Assembly: GCA_905480435.1 (NCBI GenBank)
Contig: CAJQQK010000039.1
Span: forward strand, 1-64,000
Reading direction: 5' to 3'
Source of the DNA: an uncultured Hyphomicrobiaceae bacterium
GTDB taxonomy: Bacteria; Pseudomonadota; Alphaproteobacteria; Rhizobiales; Hyphomicrobiaceae
DNA length: 64,000 bases
The translations under genes were made by a program, and so were the position numbers. The notes beneath the pieces are model-generated. The model worked only from the letters and a program-made list of their open reading frames with translations. It searched no databases and was not told where the DNA came from. Below are positions 17,771 to 26,888 of the stretch, one piece after another; position 1 is the stretch's first letter; every line of letters begins with the position of its first letter.

Positions 17771-18771
17771 TCAGCGCTCTTCTGTACGCGATCTCAAGCC
17801 CATGCTTTGCAATTCCAAGCTATGACAATTGGTCGTCCGATATCCAACAGATGGACCGCAATCGTCGCTGAAATAGGAGAAGGGCGAGGACTCTGGTTGC
17901 AGAGCAAAACTCTCAACGCAGATGACATTCTTCTTGTGTGTTGTTCTGACACCCTGAAACCGGTCCATGACATTTCGATTGCCAAATTCCCTACCAAGCC
18001 AAGTTAGCCACGTATCATCGCCATCCCCACCACAATGAAAGACAAGATGGGATGAAGCATTTTTCCAGCCAAAGGTCCCGACGACTTGGGGGTGGTTATC
18101 TGTCCAGTTGCGAACCAATGGTTCGCCGCGGATGCCAAGTTTGTAGCCACTGTCGACGATCAAATTCCCATTGTTGTCCATATCGCAAACTTGGAGGAAT
18201 TCCTCGATTTGCATCTTATCGATGTCACTTGAAAAGCCGGAAAAAAACTGAGACCTTTTTCATCGCGCCAGTCTTCGCTTGAGCTCTTTGCGTACGCACC
18301 GAATGTGCCAACGGCTCGTCCCGCTGGTTCGGCGAGCGAAATCAAAGCCCAGTCATTACGGTCATCCCGAAATGCCCTGATATGTGTCCAGTCGAAGATC
18401 CCATAAGGTTGCGTCAAGTGGCGCTTGGCGGGAACAAAAAACAGTCGCGCAATATCTAAAAACAAATTTTCTGTATTCTTCACCAGATGCGCTGATGCCA
18501 GAACGGTAAAATCGCTCAGCATCGTTCCCGGCCCTACCAGCCTCTCGCCATTACTCAGTTCAACGACAACATGTCCGACTGACCGATACGGGAAATGGCT
18601 TGGGTGCGCAACTGAGGTCCGATCTTCAAAGATATGGAAGTAATCCGGTGTATCGTTTCGGATCTCGCTCGACTTCGTATGACGCATATCCATCCCACTT
18701 CTGCTAGCAATGGCTAAAACTAAAGGAATGGCTACACGGCCCGTGTGATAGAGACGAAAATTTCGAGTCAA
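17771..18771 (-). pseudogene. trypsin/V8-like serine protease, frameshifted and lacking the nucleophile
   Basis: Two overlapping leftward frames together make one trypsin-like protease. The first (18160-18771) has YFHIFEDRTSV, TVLASAHLV with catalytic H95 and DWALISLAE with catalytic D140. The second (ending 17771) carries the rest. They join cleanly if one T is added to the seven-T run on the minus strand at about 18241-18247 (LSFF then SGFSSDIDKM). In the second part the nucleophile motif GxSGxP reads GIRGEPLV, so Ser has become Arg. The start is a TTG at 18771, with weak signal-peptide character. One defect could be a sequencing error, but the missing serine argues for loss of protease function. 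Confidence 0.6.
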
Positions 18772-19125
18772 AGACGCGTAAAATCCGCGTCAATAATTCG
18801 ATTTCTTGCACATCGTTTCTAGATGGACTGACAGCGATCCCAATTGCGATAACCAGCCCCTGCGAAGATCTCCAGAAAAAACCAAACTGGACATCTTAGA
18901 CACCTGTTTTCGTTGGATAACAACGAAGCAGGAGTTACCCTGCCATTGGCAGCAATCAACTTCAGCAGAGCTGGACAGGTCAACAGGAACATGGTTTATT
19001 TAACGCGAATTCACGCGTTTTTCACGCTGGGTCACTCACAACTGGCAATGACTGAGATTGCAACTTGTTGGCCCGTGGCTTTCGCGGAAGATCTACTTGC
19101 TGTTGATGACAGGTAATTTCAGGGC
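18772..19125. other. 354-base divergent intergenic region
   Basis: The gap separates the leftward protease remnant from the rightward regulator remnant. Several ORFs overlap here (18806-19003, 18913-19116), none with a motif. A perfect inverted repeat at 19002-19019 is the only clear signal. Confidence 0.4.
19002..19019. promoter_or_regulatory. 18-bp inverted repeat upstream of winged-helix regulator
   Basis: AACGCG-AATTCA-CGCGTT is an inverted repeat with 6-base arms and a 6-base spacer, about 107 bases before the regulator start. It could be an autoregulatory operator, but it is seen only once. Confidence 0.35.
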
Positions 19126-20827
19126 ATGTCCCCCGTATCGCCCAATCGCGTACAGATCAAAATTGCCGGACCATTCCAGGTCATCGGTTCCGACAAGCGA
19201 AATTGCACGCCAAGTAGCAAAAAGGCTTGTGCGATCTTGGCGATGCTGGCTCTTGCCAACGGATTTACAAGATCGCGTCAATGGCTTCAGGACACTTTAT
19301 GGAGCGATCGGGAACAAACTCAGGGTGCGGCTAGCCTCCGCCAATCTCTTTCTCACCTCCGCCGGATGCTGGGCGACGACCGGGATCTCATTCGTGCCAA
19401 TTTATCCATGGTCTCGCTTGATCGTTCCCGGTTCGAACTCCATTTTGAGCTCGAGAATCAAGCTTTTTCGGGCCTGGTCCCGGGCATCGATTTCGAGTTC
19501 CTTGAAGGCGTGGATGTTCGAGATCCAGAATTCAAAATCTGGTTGCGGGACCAGCGCAGCTTTCTTCAAAAAAGCGTAGCATCCGCTGACCTTGGCCATG
19601 TTGCCACGACGCAATCTAATGGAGCGGGCCACGCGCAGCATTTGCACAACCCGGTAGCTGCGCGACCACGTCCAACCATCGTTCTGGCGCCGAGCACACT
19701 TCTCCTCTCGCGAGAATTATTCGAACGGCTTGTTTGCCTGCTCAGTACAGGATGCTGTCGCCAAATCACTTTCGGAAATGGTTGGTTTCGAGGTCGTCGA
19801 CCGCCGCCCAGACTCAATGATCGTCGCACATGGCCAGGCCGAGACATCCGCCATACAGGAATTCCATCTCCGAACAGACATAAGCGGAGACCAGTCAGCC
19901 CCAATTTTGCGCATGGCATTGACATCAATTCCAGAAGGGAAAATGATCTGGACCAATTCGATCCCAACAAACAATTCGCTCCAAGACGAACGTCTTCTGC
20001 TTGAAGTCAATCAGATCGCGGGAGCAGCCATGTCGGCCCTCCTGCGAACCACTGAACCCGATCAACCTGAATTAGATGCGTCGAGCCTTTGTTACCAAGG
20101 CATTCAGGAGGTGTTTACGCTGCAGCGCGACAATTTCCTGCGCGCTGATAAATTTTTCAAGCAAGCGTTTGAGCGCGAGCCAAAGGGCATCTATCTGGCT
20201 TGGCGATCATACTTAAGAACGTTCATGATCGCTGAGCGTGCTTATGATTGTCGACAGACGATCGAAGAAGAGTGCGTTGCATTGATGCGGCAAGCTCTTG
20301 AGCTTGATCCGTACAATTCCTACGTCGCCAGCTTTTCCGCACAGTCACACATCATTGCCAAACGCTCGTACGTTGCTGCGTCCGAGTTGGCGGAACGCAG
20401 TATTCAACTCAACCAAGCAAATCCAGTGGGTTGGGCCCAACTCGGTGTCGCCCAGGCACACCTTGGTCAAGCCAAAGAAGGGTTTCGTCATACACTGCGT
20501 GCGCGTCAGATTTGCGGCGCAGCACGCTTCCGGTTCCACATTGACGGCTTGAGCTGCATTGTCGGAACGATGGCTGGCGAGTTCGAGCAGGCAACGAAAA
20601 TTGGCGAAGTTAGTCATGCTTTTGCGCCCAACTTTGCTCCGGCCATGCGATATCTTACAGCACTGTATTACCGACAAGGTAGCGAAGAATCCGCATTTGA
20701 TATGATCCAAAAACTGAGAAAATTCGAACCGGATTTCGACTGCGACAAGCTTCGAGATAGCTCTTATCCGACCGCAGGTTTGCAGAGATCAGGTTTAATT
20801 GACTACCTACCAGGCAGAACGATTTAA
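19126..20827 (+). pseudogene. winged-helix (SARP-like) regulator with TPR region, frameshifted
   Basis: The first frame (19126-20004) starts with a DNA-binding domain of the SARP/OmpR-like winged-helix type: IKIAGPFQVIG, ACAILAMLALANG, and SLRQSLSHLRRMLGDD. Real protein character stops near SRELFERL at about 19729. It continues in the second frame (19730-20827) as FACSVQDAVAKSLSEMVG and then helical TPR-like repeats (NSYVASFSAQSHIIAKRSYV, NPVGWAQLGVAQAHLGQAKE). The join fits one extra base near 19729. Rejoined, the protein is about 567 residues, typical of one-component regulators with a TPR sensor region. No slippery site for programmed frameshifting is evident. It may be decayed or miscalled. 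Confidence 0.6.
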
Positions 20828-21031
20828 GTTAGCACTCACGTCTCATAGCTCGGGTGTTCTCAGTCCCGCAAACTCCGGCAGGCTACAATTGCAGCAGCGC
20901 AATATCACGGCCATCGCCTTGCTGGGCACCGGATGGTAGCGTCGGCCACCTGCCAATGCGCAAGATGAAGTGATGACGGTGGCTTCCGGTTTACCTGGGA
21001 TCCACCGTGGTTCGGACCAAGGGATGATGCG

Positions 21032-22639
21032 ATGTCAAACGCCGATCTTTGTTATTTTTCGATTGAGGATCTAGCTCCGAAACTGCGCAGTGGTGAAATT
21101 TCGCCGGTCGATATTGTCGAGGCGCTCATCGATCGCATCGAAGAGCACAATGGCACGCTTAAAGCGTATCTGCATGTCGATGCAAACGGGGCCCGAGCAG
21201 CAGCTCGCGCCGCTGAAATCGAAATATCTGCCGGAGGTTATCGCGGCCCGCTCCACGGCATACCGGTTGCGTACAAGGATATCTTCCACGTTCAGGGATT
21301 GCCGACAACCGCCGGTTCACGACTGATGGCCGATCACATCGCGCAAGAGGATTGCACTGTCGCCAGCCGCCTGCGCCAAGCAGGCGCCATTTGCATCGGC
21401 AAACTCAATACGATCGAATTCGCGTCAGGCAGCATGGAGGTCTATGGAACCGCGCGTAATCCTTGGCACACGGACCGAAACCCCGGCGGATCAAGCTCCG
21501 GTTCTGCCACCGCGTTGGCGGCTCAGCTGGTCCATGGCGCCATGGGAAGTGACACCGGAGGATCAATCCGAATTCCCGCCTCGCTATGTGGTGTCGTTGG
21601 TCTGAAACCGACTTATGGGCGCGTCAGCCGGGCTGGTATAATTCCATTGAGTTGGAGCCTTGATCACGCCGGTCCCATGGCACGTACAGTTGCGGATGTC
21701 GCGCATCTATTGCAAGCGATTGCCGGACCAGATCCACGGGATCCCAGCGCAGCAGTGCGGCCCACACCTGAATTTGCACCAGCCTTAACAGGTGACATCC
21801 GTGGCATGCGAATCGGCGTGCCTCGCAATTACTTTTTCGACATGGTTGATCCTGAAGTCGTCAGTGCCGTGCGTTCAGCCATCGCAGCCATGGAGAGCCT
21901 CGGAGCAAAAGTCTATGAAATTGAGCTGCCCACCTGCGAGCACGCCTCAGCGGCCTCCTGGGCAATCGCATATACTGAGGCCTTCGCCTTTCATCGAGAG
22001 AACTTTTTTGCGCGCTCCCGCGATTATACGTCGGCATTCCTTCATAAGATTACCGGTGCAGCATGCTTGTCCGCCGAAGAACTCCAGTTGGCTCAACGTC
22101 TGCGCGAACTGACGACAAAGGAATTCTTAGCCGCACTCGCAGATGTCGATGTGATCGTAACACCAACCACAGCATATCCTGCCCACCCAATCGACGGCCA
22201 ATCACCGGAGTCTCTAACACATAGTTTGACACGACCGATCAGCCTTACCGGTCTTCCAAGTTTGGCCGTGCCATGTGGCTTCGCGTCGGGCGGGTTGCCG
22301 GTCAGCATGCAGCTCACTGGACGAGCTTGGGAAGAAAGCACAATTCTGCGCCTCGGTCATAGTTACGAGCAGGCGACCGAGTGGTCCCAGCGCCGCGCAC
22401 CACTCAATGCGATGGCAAGTCCGCCCCATCACGAACAGCAACCAGCCCTGCCATCCGCGGTGGACCCTCAGTGGGTACTTGATTATGCGCGACTAACGGG
22501 CTTGAGTTTTGTAACAGCGGGCGACGCAACGCCTGTCGCCCAATCCATTGGCCCGCACAAAACGCAACTCGAACGGGCACGCCAGGTGATTGAAGCTGGC
22601 ATGGAGCCACCAGTCAGACCCGCACGGCAGTTGTCTTGA
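21032..22639 (+). CDS. amidase (GatA-like amidase-signature family) with C-terminal tail
   Basis: A 535-residue amidase-signature protein. The triad is complete: Lys in PVAYKDIFHVQG, cis-Ser in GGSSSGSATALAA and nucleophile Ser in SDTGGSIRIPASLCG. LKPTYGRVSR is the usual marker. The core ends near residue 465; the remaining ~70 residues (DPQWVLDYARLTGL...) form a small extra helical tail of unknown role, faintly like DUF4089, a domain seen beside amidases. The ATG at 21032 follows AAGGGA. It is a catabolic amidase rather than GatA, since no GatB/GatC genes are near. It converges on an LLM oxidoreductase gene. Confidence 0.86.
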   Translation: MSNADLCYFSIEDLAPKLRSGEISPVDIVEALIDRIEEHNGTLKAYLHVDANGARAAARAAEIEISAGGYRGPLHGIPVAYKDIFHVQGLPTTAGSRLMADHIAQEDCTVASRLRQAGAICIGKLNTIEFASGSMEVYGTARNPWHTDRNPGGSSSGSATALAAQLVHGAMGSDTGGSIRIPASLCGVVGLKPTYGRVSRAGIIPLSWSLDHAGPMARTVADVAHLLQAIAGPDPRDPSAAVRPTPEFAPALTGDIRGMRIGVPRNYFFDMVDPEVVSAVRSAIAAMESLGAKVYEIELPTCEHASAASWAIAYTEAFAFHRENFFARSRDYTSAFLHKITGAACLSAEELQLAQRLRELTTKEFLAALADVDVIVTPTTAYPAHPIDGQSPESLTHSLTRPISLTGLPSLAVPCGFASGGLPVSMQLTGRAWEESTILRLGHSYEQATEWSQRRAPLNAMASPPHHEQQPALPSAVDPQWVLDYARLTGLSFVTAGDATPVAQSIGPHKTQLERARQVIEAGMEPPVRPARQLS

Positions 22640-22690
22640 GGAAGGTCGGTTGTGTGATCTTCCATCGGAAAAATCGAGCGTTGGCGGCCG

Positions 22691-23647
22691 TTACACAATA
22701 TGTGGCATCACCTCGGTCGCGAATTGTTCCATATGATCAATCGTCCCGTTCGTATCGCGACCGTCACTCCCGATCAGGAAATGCTCAAGCCCGCCTTCCC
22801 GGTACTCAGAGATATCATCAATAATGGCCTGGGCACTTCCAGTGAAAGTGAGCCGTTTACCGTCGCGATCTTTCTGTTCAGAACCGACCCGGCAATAAAT
22901 TGCGAGCAATGCCCCGATAACCTGCTTGCCGTCACGCCCGACTTTCTCGGCCTCGGCGCGAACATCGGCAAGCGCCGCCTTGTAACGATCTGCGGTGTCG
23001 AGGGGATGCTTCGGATTGCCGGTCACGGGGTACCATCCATCGGCGAGCTGTCCGGCACGGCGGCGTGCGCCCTTGGCCTCGCCACCCACCCAGATCGGCA
23101 GGCCGGTTCCTTGCGTTGGCTTCGGTGCGAACAACAGGTTATCGAACGTCGCAAACTCAGAATCGCTTTTCGGGTGCTCAGCTGTCCAAAGCTCGCGAAA
23201 ACCCTTGATGTATTGATCCGAAGCTTGTGCGCGGCTCGCAAATGGCGGACCACCCAGTAGCGCGATTTCTTCCGCCATCCAGCCAACCCCAACGCCAACA
23301 GTCAGCCGGCCACTGGAAAGTGTATCGACGGTTGCGAGCATTTTGGCAGCGAGCACAGGATGACGATGTGGCAACACCAGTACGGATGTCAAAAGACGAA
23401 TGCGCTTGGTCACGCCGGCCACAAATCCAAGCGCTGTCACCTGTTCAAGGGAAACACCGCTGTCCTGGTCAAAAAACTTACCTGTTTCCGAATAAGGGTA
23501 AGAGCTCTCAACGTTGGTTGCGACGATGACGTGATCGCTCATGCCGAAGTGCTCATAGCCGAGCGCCTCAGCCTTGCGTGCGACAACCGTCAGGCTTTCA
23601 GGATGACCAGCCACGCCACGTGAACCGAAATGTAACCCGAATTTCAT
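22691..23647 (-). CDS. LLM-class (F420-dependent-type) oxidoreductase
   Basis: A luciferase-like TIM-barrel oxidoreductase of about 318 residues. GYEHFGMSDHVIVATNVES, SYPYSETGKF and LPHRHPVLAAKMLATVDTLS with SGRLTVGVGVGWMAEE are hallmarks of the TIGR03619-type F420 group. Whether the cofactor is F420 or FMN cannot be read from sequence. The track starts 25 codons early; ATG 23647 has GGAGAG just upstream and opens with MKFGLHF. It lies 59 bases after the OYE-type gene and may be co-transcribed with it. Confidence 0.85.
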   Translation of the reverse strand: MKFGLHFGSRGVAGHPESLTVVARKAEALGYEHFGMSDHVIVATNVESSYPYSETGKFFDQDSGVSLEQVTALGFVAGVTKRIRLLTSVLVLPHRHPVLAAKMLATVDTLSSGRLTVGVGVGWMAEEIALLGGPPFASRAQASDQYIKGFRELWTAEHPKSDSEFATFDNLLFAPKPTQGTGLPIWVGGEAKGARRRAGQLADGWYPVTGNPKHPLDTADRYKAALADVRAEAEKVGRDGKQVIGALLAIYCRVGSEQKDRDGKRLTFTGSAQAIIDDISEYREGGLEHFLIGSDGRDTNGTIDHMEQFATEVMPHIV

Positions 23648-23706
23648 TTGTCTCTCCATGATCGGTCTGCTGCGCAGCCAACGCTTCAGCCACGAGCGTC
23701 CACACC

Positions 23707-25755
23707 CTAGGCAAGCTGACACAATCGCAGGGCGTCAAGAACGGCTGAATGAATGTTTCGGCTCGAAACAGCATCGCCAATACGATGCAGCTCGAACGCT
23801 TCTGGAGCTCGTCCTGCCGAACTGACATCATGCTGGCTCGCCCCTGCGACCGACGTTTCAAGCTGCGTAACACCGTTGTTGCTAGAGCGTGACTGCAGGT
23901 CAAAGTACACATCAGCGGCCGGCATCGTACCGTAGTCAAACACAACCTGATCCGTTGAAACTTCACTGATCTCACCAGTCAGCTCATTTTGCAGAACAGC
24001 AATCAACCTGTTGCCTTCGGACCGAACCTCCTTCAATTGCTCCTCGTAAGAAACTGGAACGCCAGCCTCTTTCACCCATTTGCGCCAGACCACACGTTCA
24101 GAATAAGCTTGTTCAGCGGCAAGGCTCTCGTCAATTGCGGCGAAAGAAACCCGCGCGCCCTTACGATGACAGTACTCGGCGGCACTCAGCGCAACATGGC
24201 GACCTGTTCCGTCGACGACGAGCACTTCATCGCTTGGTACTGCTGTGCCATTCAAAATATCCCAACCGCTGATCACATGATCATGCCCAGGCAACCATGA
24301 CAGATTGGGAACTCCACCGGTCGCGACAACAACCAGGTCAGGCTTCTCGCCAAGAACATCGTCAGCTTCGGCGAACGTATTCAGCCTGAGGTCCACACCA
24401 AGGCGCGCGAGTTCGCTGACCCGCCAATCGGCGATTGCAATAATGTCGTTGCGCCAAGCAGCCTCGGCTGCAAGCAGCACCTGGCCCCCAGGTACAGCGG
24501 CCGCTTCAAACACCACCACTTCGTGGCCCCGTTCGCCACACACACGCGCCGCCTCAAGACCAGCGGGTCCGGCTCCGACAACGACAACCCGTCGTTTGCG
24601 ACTTGCAGGCTCGATCTTGTGGCGCAGAACAGCTTCGCGACCCGTGGCAGGATTATGCAAACATGCGGGCCGCAGCTCACTCATGCAATGAGTTGCCCCA
24701 ACACATGGTCGAATGCGTTCCTCGTGGCCTGCTTCCAGTTTCTCGACAAGGTATGGATCCGCGATATGCGCGCGTGTCATCCCGACAAGGTCCAGCATTC
24801 CTTCGCGGATCGCGTGCCGCGCCGTCGCAATGTCTGTTATCCGAGCCGCATGAAACACAGGCAGCGAGACTTCCTGCTTAAAGGCACCCGCTCTATCCAA
24901 CCATGGCGCTATTGGAGAGGACATGCCAGGCATGTTGTCGACCGCAAGACCGATTTGCGTGTCCATCCGCCCATAAATAGCATTGAAAAAATCAACCATC
25001 CCGGAGGCTTCAAAAATTTTTGCAATAGCAACACAGTCTTCGAAACCGAGACCGGCCTGATGCCCCTCATCGACGATAAACCGGAAGCCAACGATAAAAT
25101 CATCGCCAACGGCTTTGCGAATAGCCTCAAAAACCTCGAGGCCAAAACGGCACCGGTTTTCCAGTGAGCCACCATAGGCATCTATTCTATGATTGGTTGC
25201 CGGCGACAGAAACTGTCCAATCAGATGCGCGCCGGACAATGTTTCGATGCCATCCAGGCCACCGTCTTGGCAGCGACGGGCAGCTGCTGCGAAAGCGGCT
25301 ATAACTCGATCAAAATCATGCGCTTCCATCTCTTTGGGGATACTGCGGTGCAGTGTTTCACGCACGACCGATGGCGCGATGGTCGGCAGGAAGGCGCCCT
25401 TGTTACTCTCGCCACGTCGTCCCAGATGCGTGATCTGACACATCAATGCAGCGCCGTGCGCGTGAACGCGTTCTGACAGACGCTGCAAATGCGGGATCAC
25501 TTCATCGACACCGACATTGAGCTGCTGGAAAACCGACGGAGAATCGATCGCAACATTTGATGATCCGCCAAACATCGCGAGGCCAATCCCGCCTCTCGCT
25601 TTTTCCTCGTAGTAGGCTTGGTATCGCTCACGCGGCATCCCGCCTTCTTCAAGGCCGCAGGCATGGCTGGTGCTCATAATCCGGTTACGCAGCTGCAGGT
25701 GCTTCAGCTGAAACGGTTGCAGCAATGGATCGTTCGTCTTGGATGATTGAGCCAT
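23707..25755 (-). CDS. Old-Yellow-Enzyme/FeS/FAD oxidoreductase (FadH/TMADH-type)
   Basis: A 682-residue, two-part flavoenzyme. Residues 1-340 are an FMN TIM barrel (LQPFQLKHLQLRNRIM, DGIETLSGAHLIGQFLSP). A cysteine cluster follows (CVGATHCMSELRPACLHNP) and then an FAD/NAD(P) domain (RRVVVVGAGPAGLEAARVC). The family includes 2,4-dienoyl-CoA reductase, trimethylamine dehydrogenase and N-demethylases. The cluster is odd: where CxxCxxxC is usual, the second position is Ala, and the last spacing is short. An LLM gene and a TauD gene are on the same strand and a GMC/TauD/BKACE set lies nearby, so oxidative N-demethylation or enoate reduction are both possible. Confidence 0.85.
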   Translation of the reverse strand: MAQSSKTNDPLLQPFQLKHLQLRNRIMSTSHACGLEEGGMPRERYQAYYEEKARGGIGLAMFGGSSNVAIDSPSVFQQLNVGVDEVIPHLQRLSERVHAHGAALMCQITHLGRRGESNKGAFLPTIAPSVVRETLHRSIPKEMEAHDFDRVIAAFAAAARRCQDGGLDGIETLSGAHLIGQFLSPATNHRIDAYGGSLENRCRFGLEVFEAIRKAVGDDFIVGFRFIVDEGHQAGLGFEDCVAIAKIFEASGMVDFFNAIYGRMDTQIGLAVDNMPGMSSPIAPWLDRAGAFKQEVSLPVFHAARITDIATARHAIREGMLDLVGMTRAHIADPYLVEKLEAGHEERIRPCVGATHCMSELRPACLHNPATGREAVLRHKIEPASRKRRVVVVGAGPAGLEAARVCGERGHEVVVFEAAAVPGGQVLLAAEAAWRNDIIAIADWRVSELARLGVDLRLNTFAEADDVLGEKPDLVVVATGGVPNLSWLPGHDHVISGWDILNGTAVPSDEVLVVDGTGRHVALSAAEYCHRKGARVSFAAIDESLAAEQAYSERVVWRKWVKEAGVPVSYEEQLKEVRSEGNRLIAVLQNELTGEISEVSTDQVVFDYGTMPAADVYFDLQSRSSNNGVTQLETSVAGASQHDVSSAGRAPEAFELHRIGDAVSSRNIHSAVLDALRLCQLA

Positions 25756-25780
25756 CTAAACCGCCTTGAGTGCTTTAGGT

Positions 25781-26677
25781 TTATGCAGACTGTTGGTCTA
25801 CCGTCGGCGCTGCGCCAGCGAGCGTCGTCCGGCGCATGTCGCGCGCCTCATTATGAGGATAGGGACGCGAGCGATGCATCGTCTGCTGGTTGTCCCACAT
25901 GACGAGATCACCCACCTGCCATTGGTGCGCGTACGTGAACTCACGTTGTGTTGCATGCTCGATGAGGTCAAGCAGAAGCGCACGAGCCTCAGGCGTTGGC
26001 CAATCCAGGATGGTGCCGGCATGAGATGACAAGTAGATGGATTTCTTGCCCGTAGATGGATGGGTCCGCACAAGGCGTTGCAGTACAGGTTTGAAACGCT
26101 CCCGCTCTTCAGGTGAGAAATCGGTAAACCCGAGTTTCTGGCGTGAGAAAATCTGCGAGTGTTCACAAACAAGGTCCTCGACCAAATCCTTGGTCTCCTG
26201 ATCGAAAGCATCGTACGCCATCCGCATATTCGCAAATTCAGTGTTTCCGCCCCTTGAAGTAACCGAATGGCTGTAAAGCAGCGAGTAACGCGCGGGAATA
26301 ACTTTGAACGAGCTGTCGGAATGCCAAAGCCGATTGCCAATCGCGAACAGGCGACGGCGATCGTCGAGCGCAAATGTCTTATTGTCCTTGTCGAGATTGG
26401 ACACGTCAGCAAAGACAGCCGGCAGGCGATTGTCATCCGCGGCCCGAAGTGATGTAGCAACGACATCTTCCAAATGGCCAAGCGCATTCGTAAAAGCAAG
26501 CTGTTGGTCGTTGGTCAGGTTCTGACCACGAAAAACAAGCACCGCTTGCGCGTCCATACCAGCGCTGATGGCCGCGACATCAACGGGTGTCAACGGCTTT
26601 GAGATATCCAGTCCAGAGACTTCGCCAACGAAACCGGGACCAACTTGCTTGATCTGCAGAGAAGACATTTTGCTCAC
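25781..26677 (-). CDS. TauD/TfdA-type Fe(II)/2-oxoglutarate dioxygenase
   Basis: A dioxygenase of about 298 residues that couples 2-oxoglutarate oxidation to substrate hydroxylation. The N-terminal FVGEVSGLDISKPLTPVDV is typical, the iron ligands are in LWHSDSSFK (HxD) and QQTMHRSRPY (distal His), with the 2OG-binding Arg near MRRTTLAG. The track start is too early; GTG 26677 has AAGGAA eight bases upstream, while ATG 26668 is nine bases further in. It lies 25 bases from the OYE-type gene and is divergent from the GMC gene across a repeat-rich gap. Its substrate is unknown; taurine is not implied. Confidence 0.86.
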   Translation of the reverse strand: MSKMSSLQIKQVGPGFVGEVSGLDISKPLTPVDVAAISAGMDAQAVLVFRGQNLTNDQQLAFTNALGHLEDVVATSLRAADDNRLPAVFADVSNLDKDNKTFALDDRRRLFAIGNRLWHSDSSFKVIPARYSLLYSHSVTSRGGNTEFANMRMAYDAFDQETKDLVEDLVCEHSQIFSRQKLGFTDFSPEERERFKPVLQRLVRTHPSTGKKSIYLSSHAGTILDWPTPEARALLLDLIEHATQREFTYAHQWQVGDLVMWDNQQTMHRSRPYPHNEARDMRRTTLAGAAPTVDQQSA

Positions 26678-26813
26678 GGCGCTATTCCTTGCTGCCCTGG
26701 GACTGAGAAAACCGCACGATCGATAGTAGCCGAGTATTTGCCAAGTGCAATTCAGCGACTGATGTTTTTGTAGCAAGGTCCACGACAGGCAGAATGGCGG
26801 ATTGGATAATCTG

Positions 26814-26875
26814 CAACTGGCAATCCCGTCCCGAATAATGTCATGATAGAAGGGAAATATTCGGATTGGCAGTTG
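26814..26875. promoter_or_regulatory. long imperfect inverted repeat in a divergent intergenic region
   Basis: The left arm CAACTGGCAATCC (26814-26826) pairs with GGATTGGCAGTTG (26863-26875) with one mismatch. Inside it CCGAATA (26831-26837) pairs with TATTCGG (26858-26864). The unit CGGATTGG also occurs as a direct copy at 26798. It sits between the leftward TauD gene and the rightward GMC gene and is a good candidate operator or LysR-type site. Confidence 0.45.
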
Positions 26876-26888
26876 TGGGGCGCAAGGC

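Noticed and set aside
24523-25167. 214-residue + strand ORF
   Set aside because: Antisense to the OYE-type gene with no recognisable domain.
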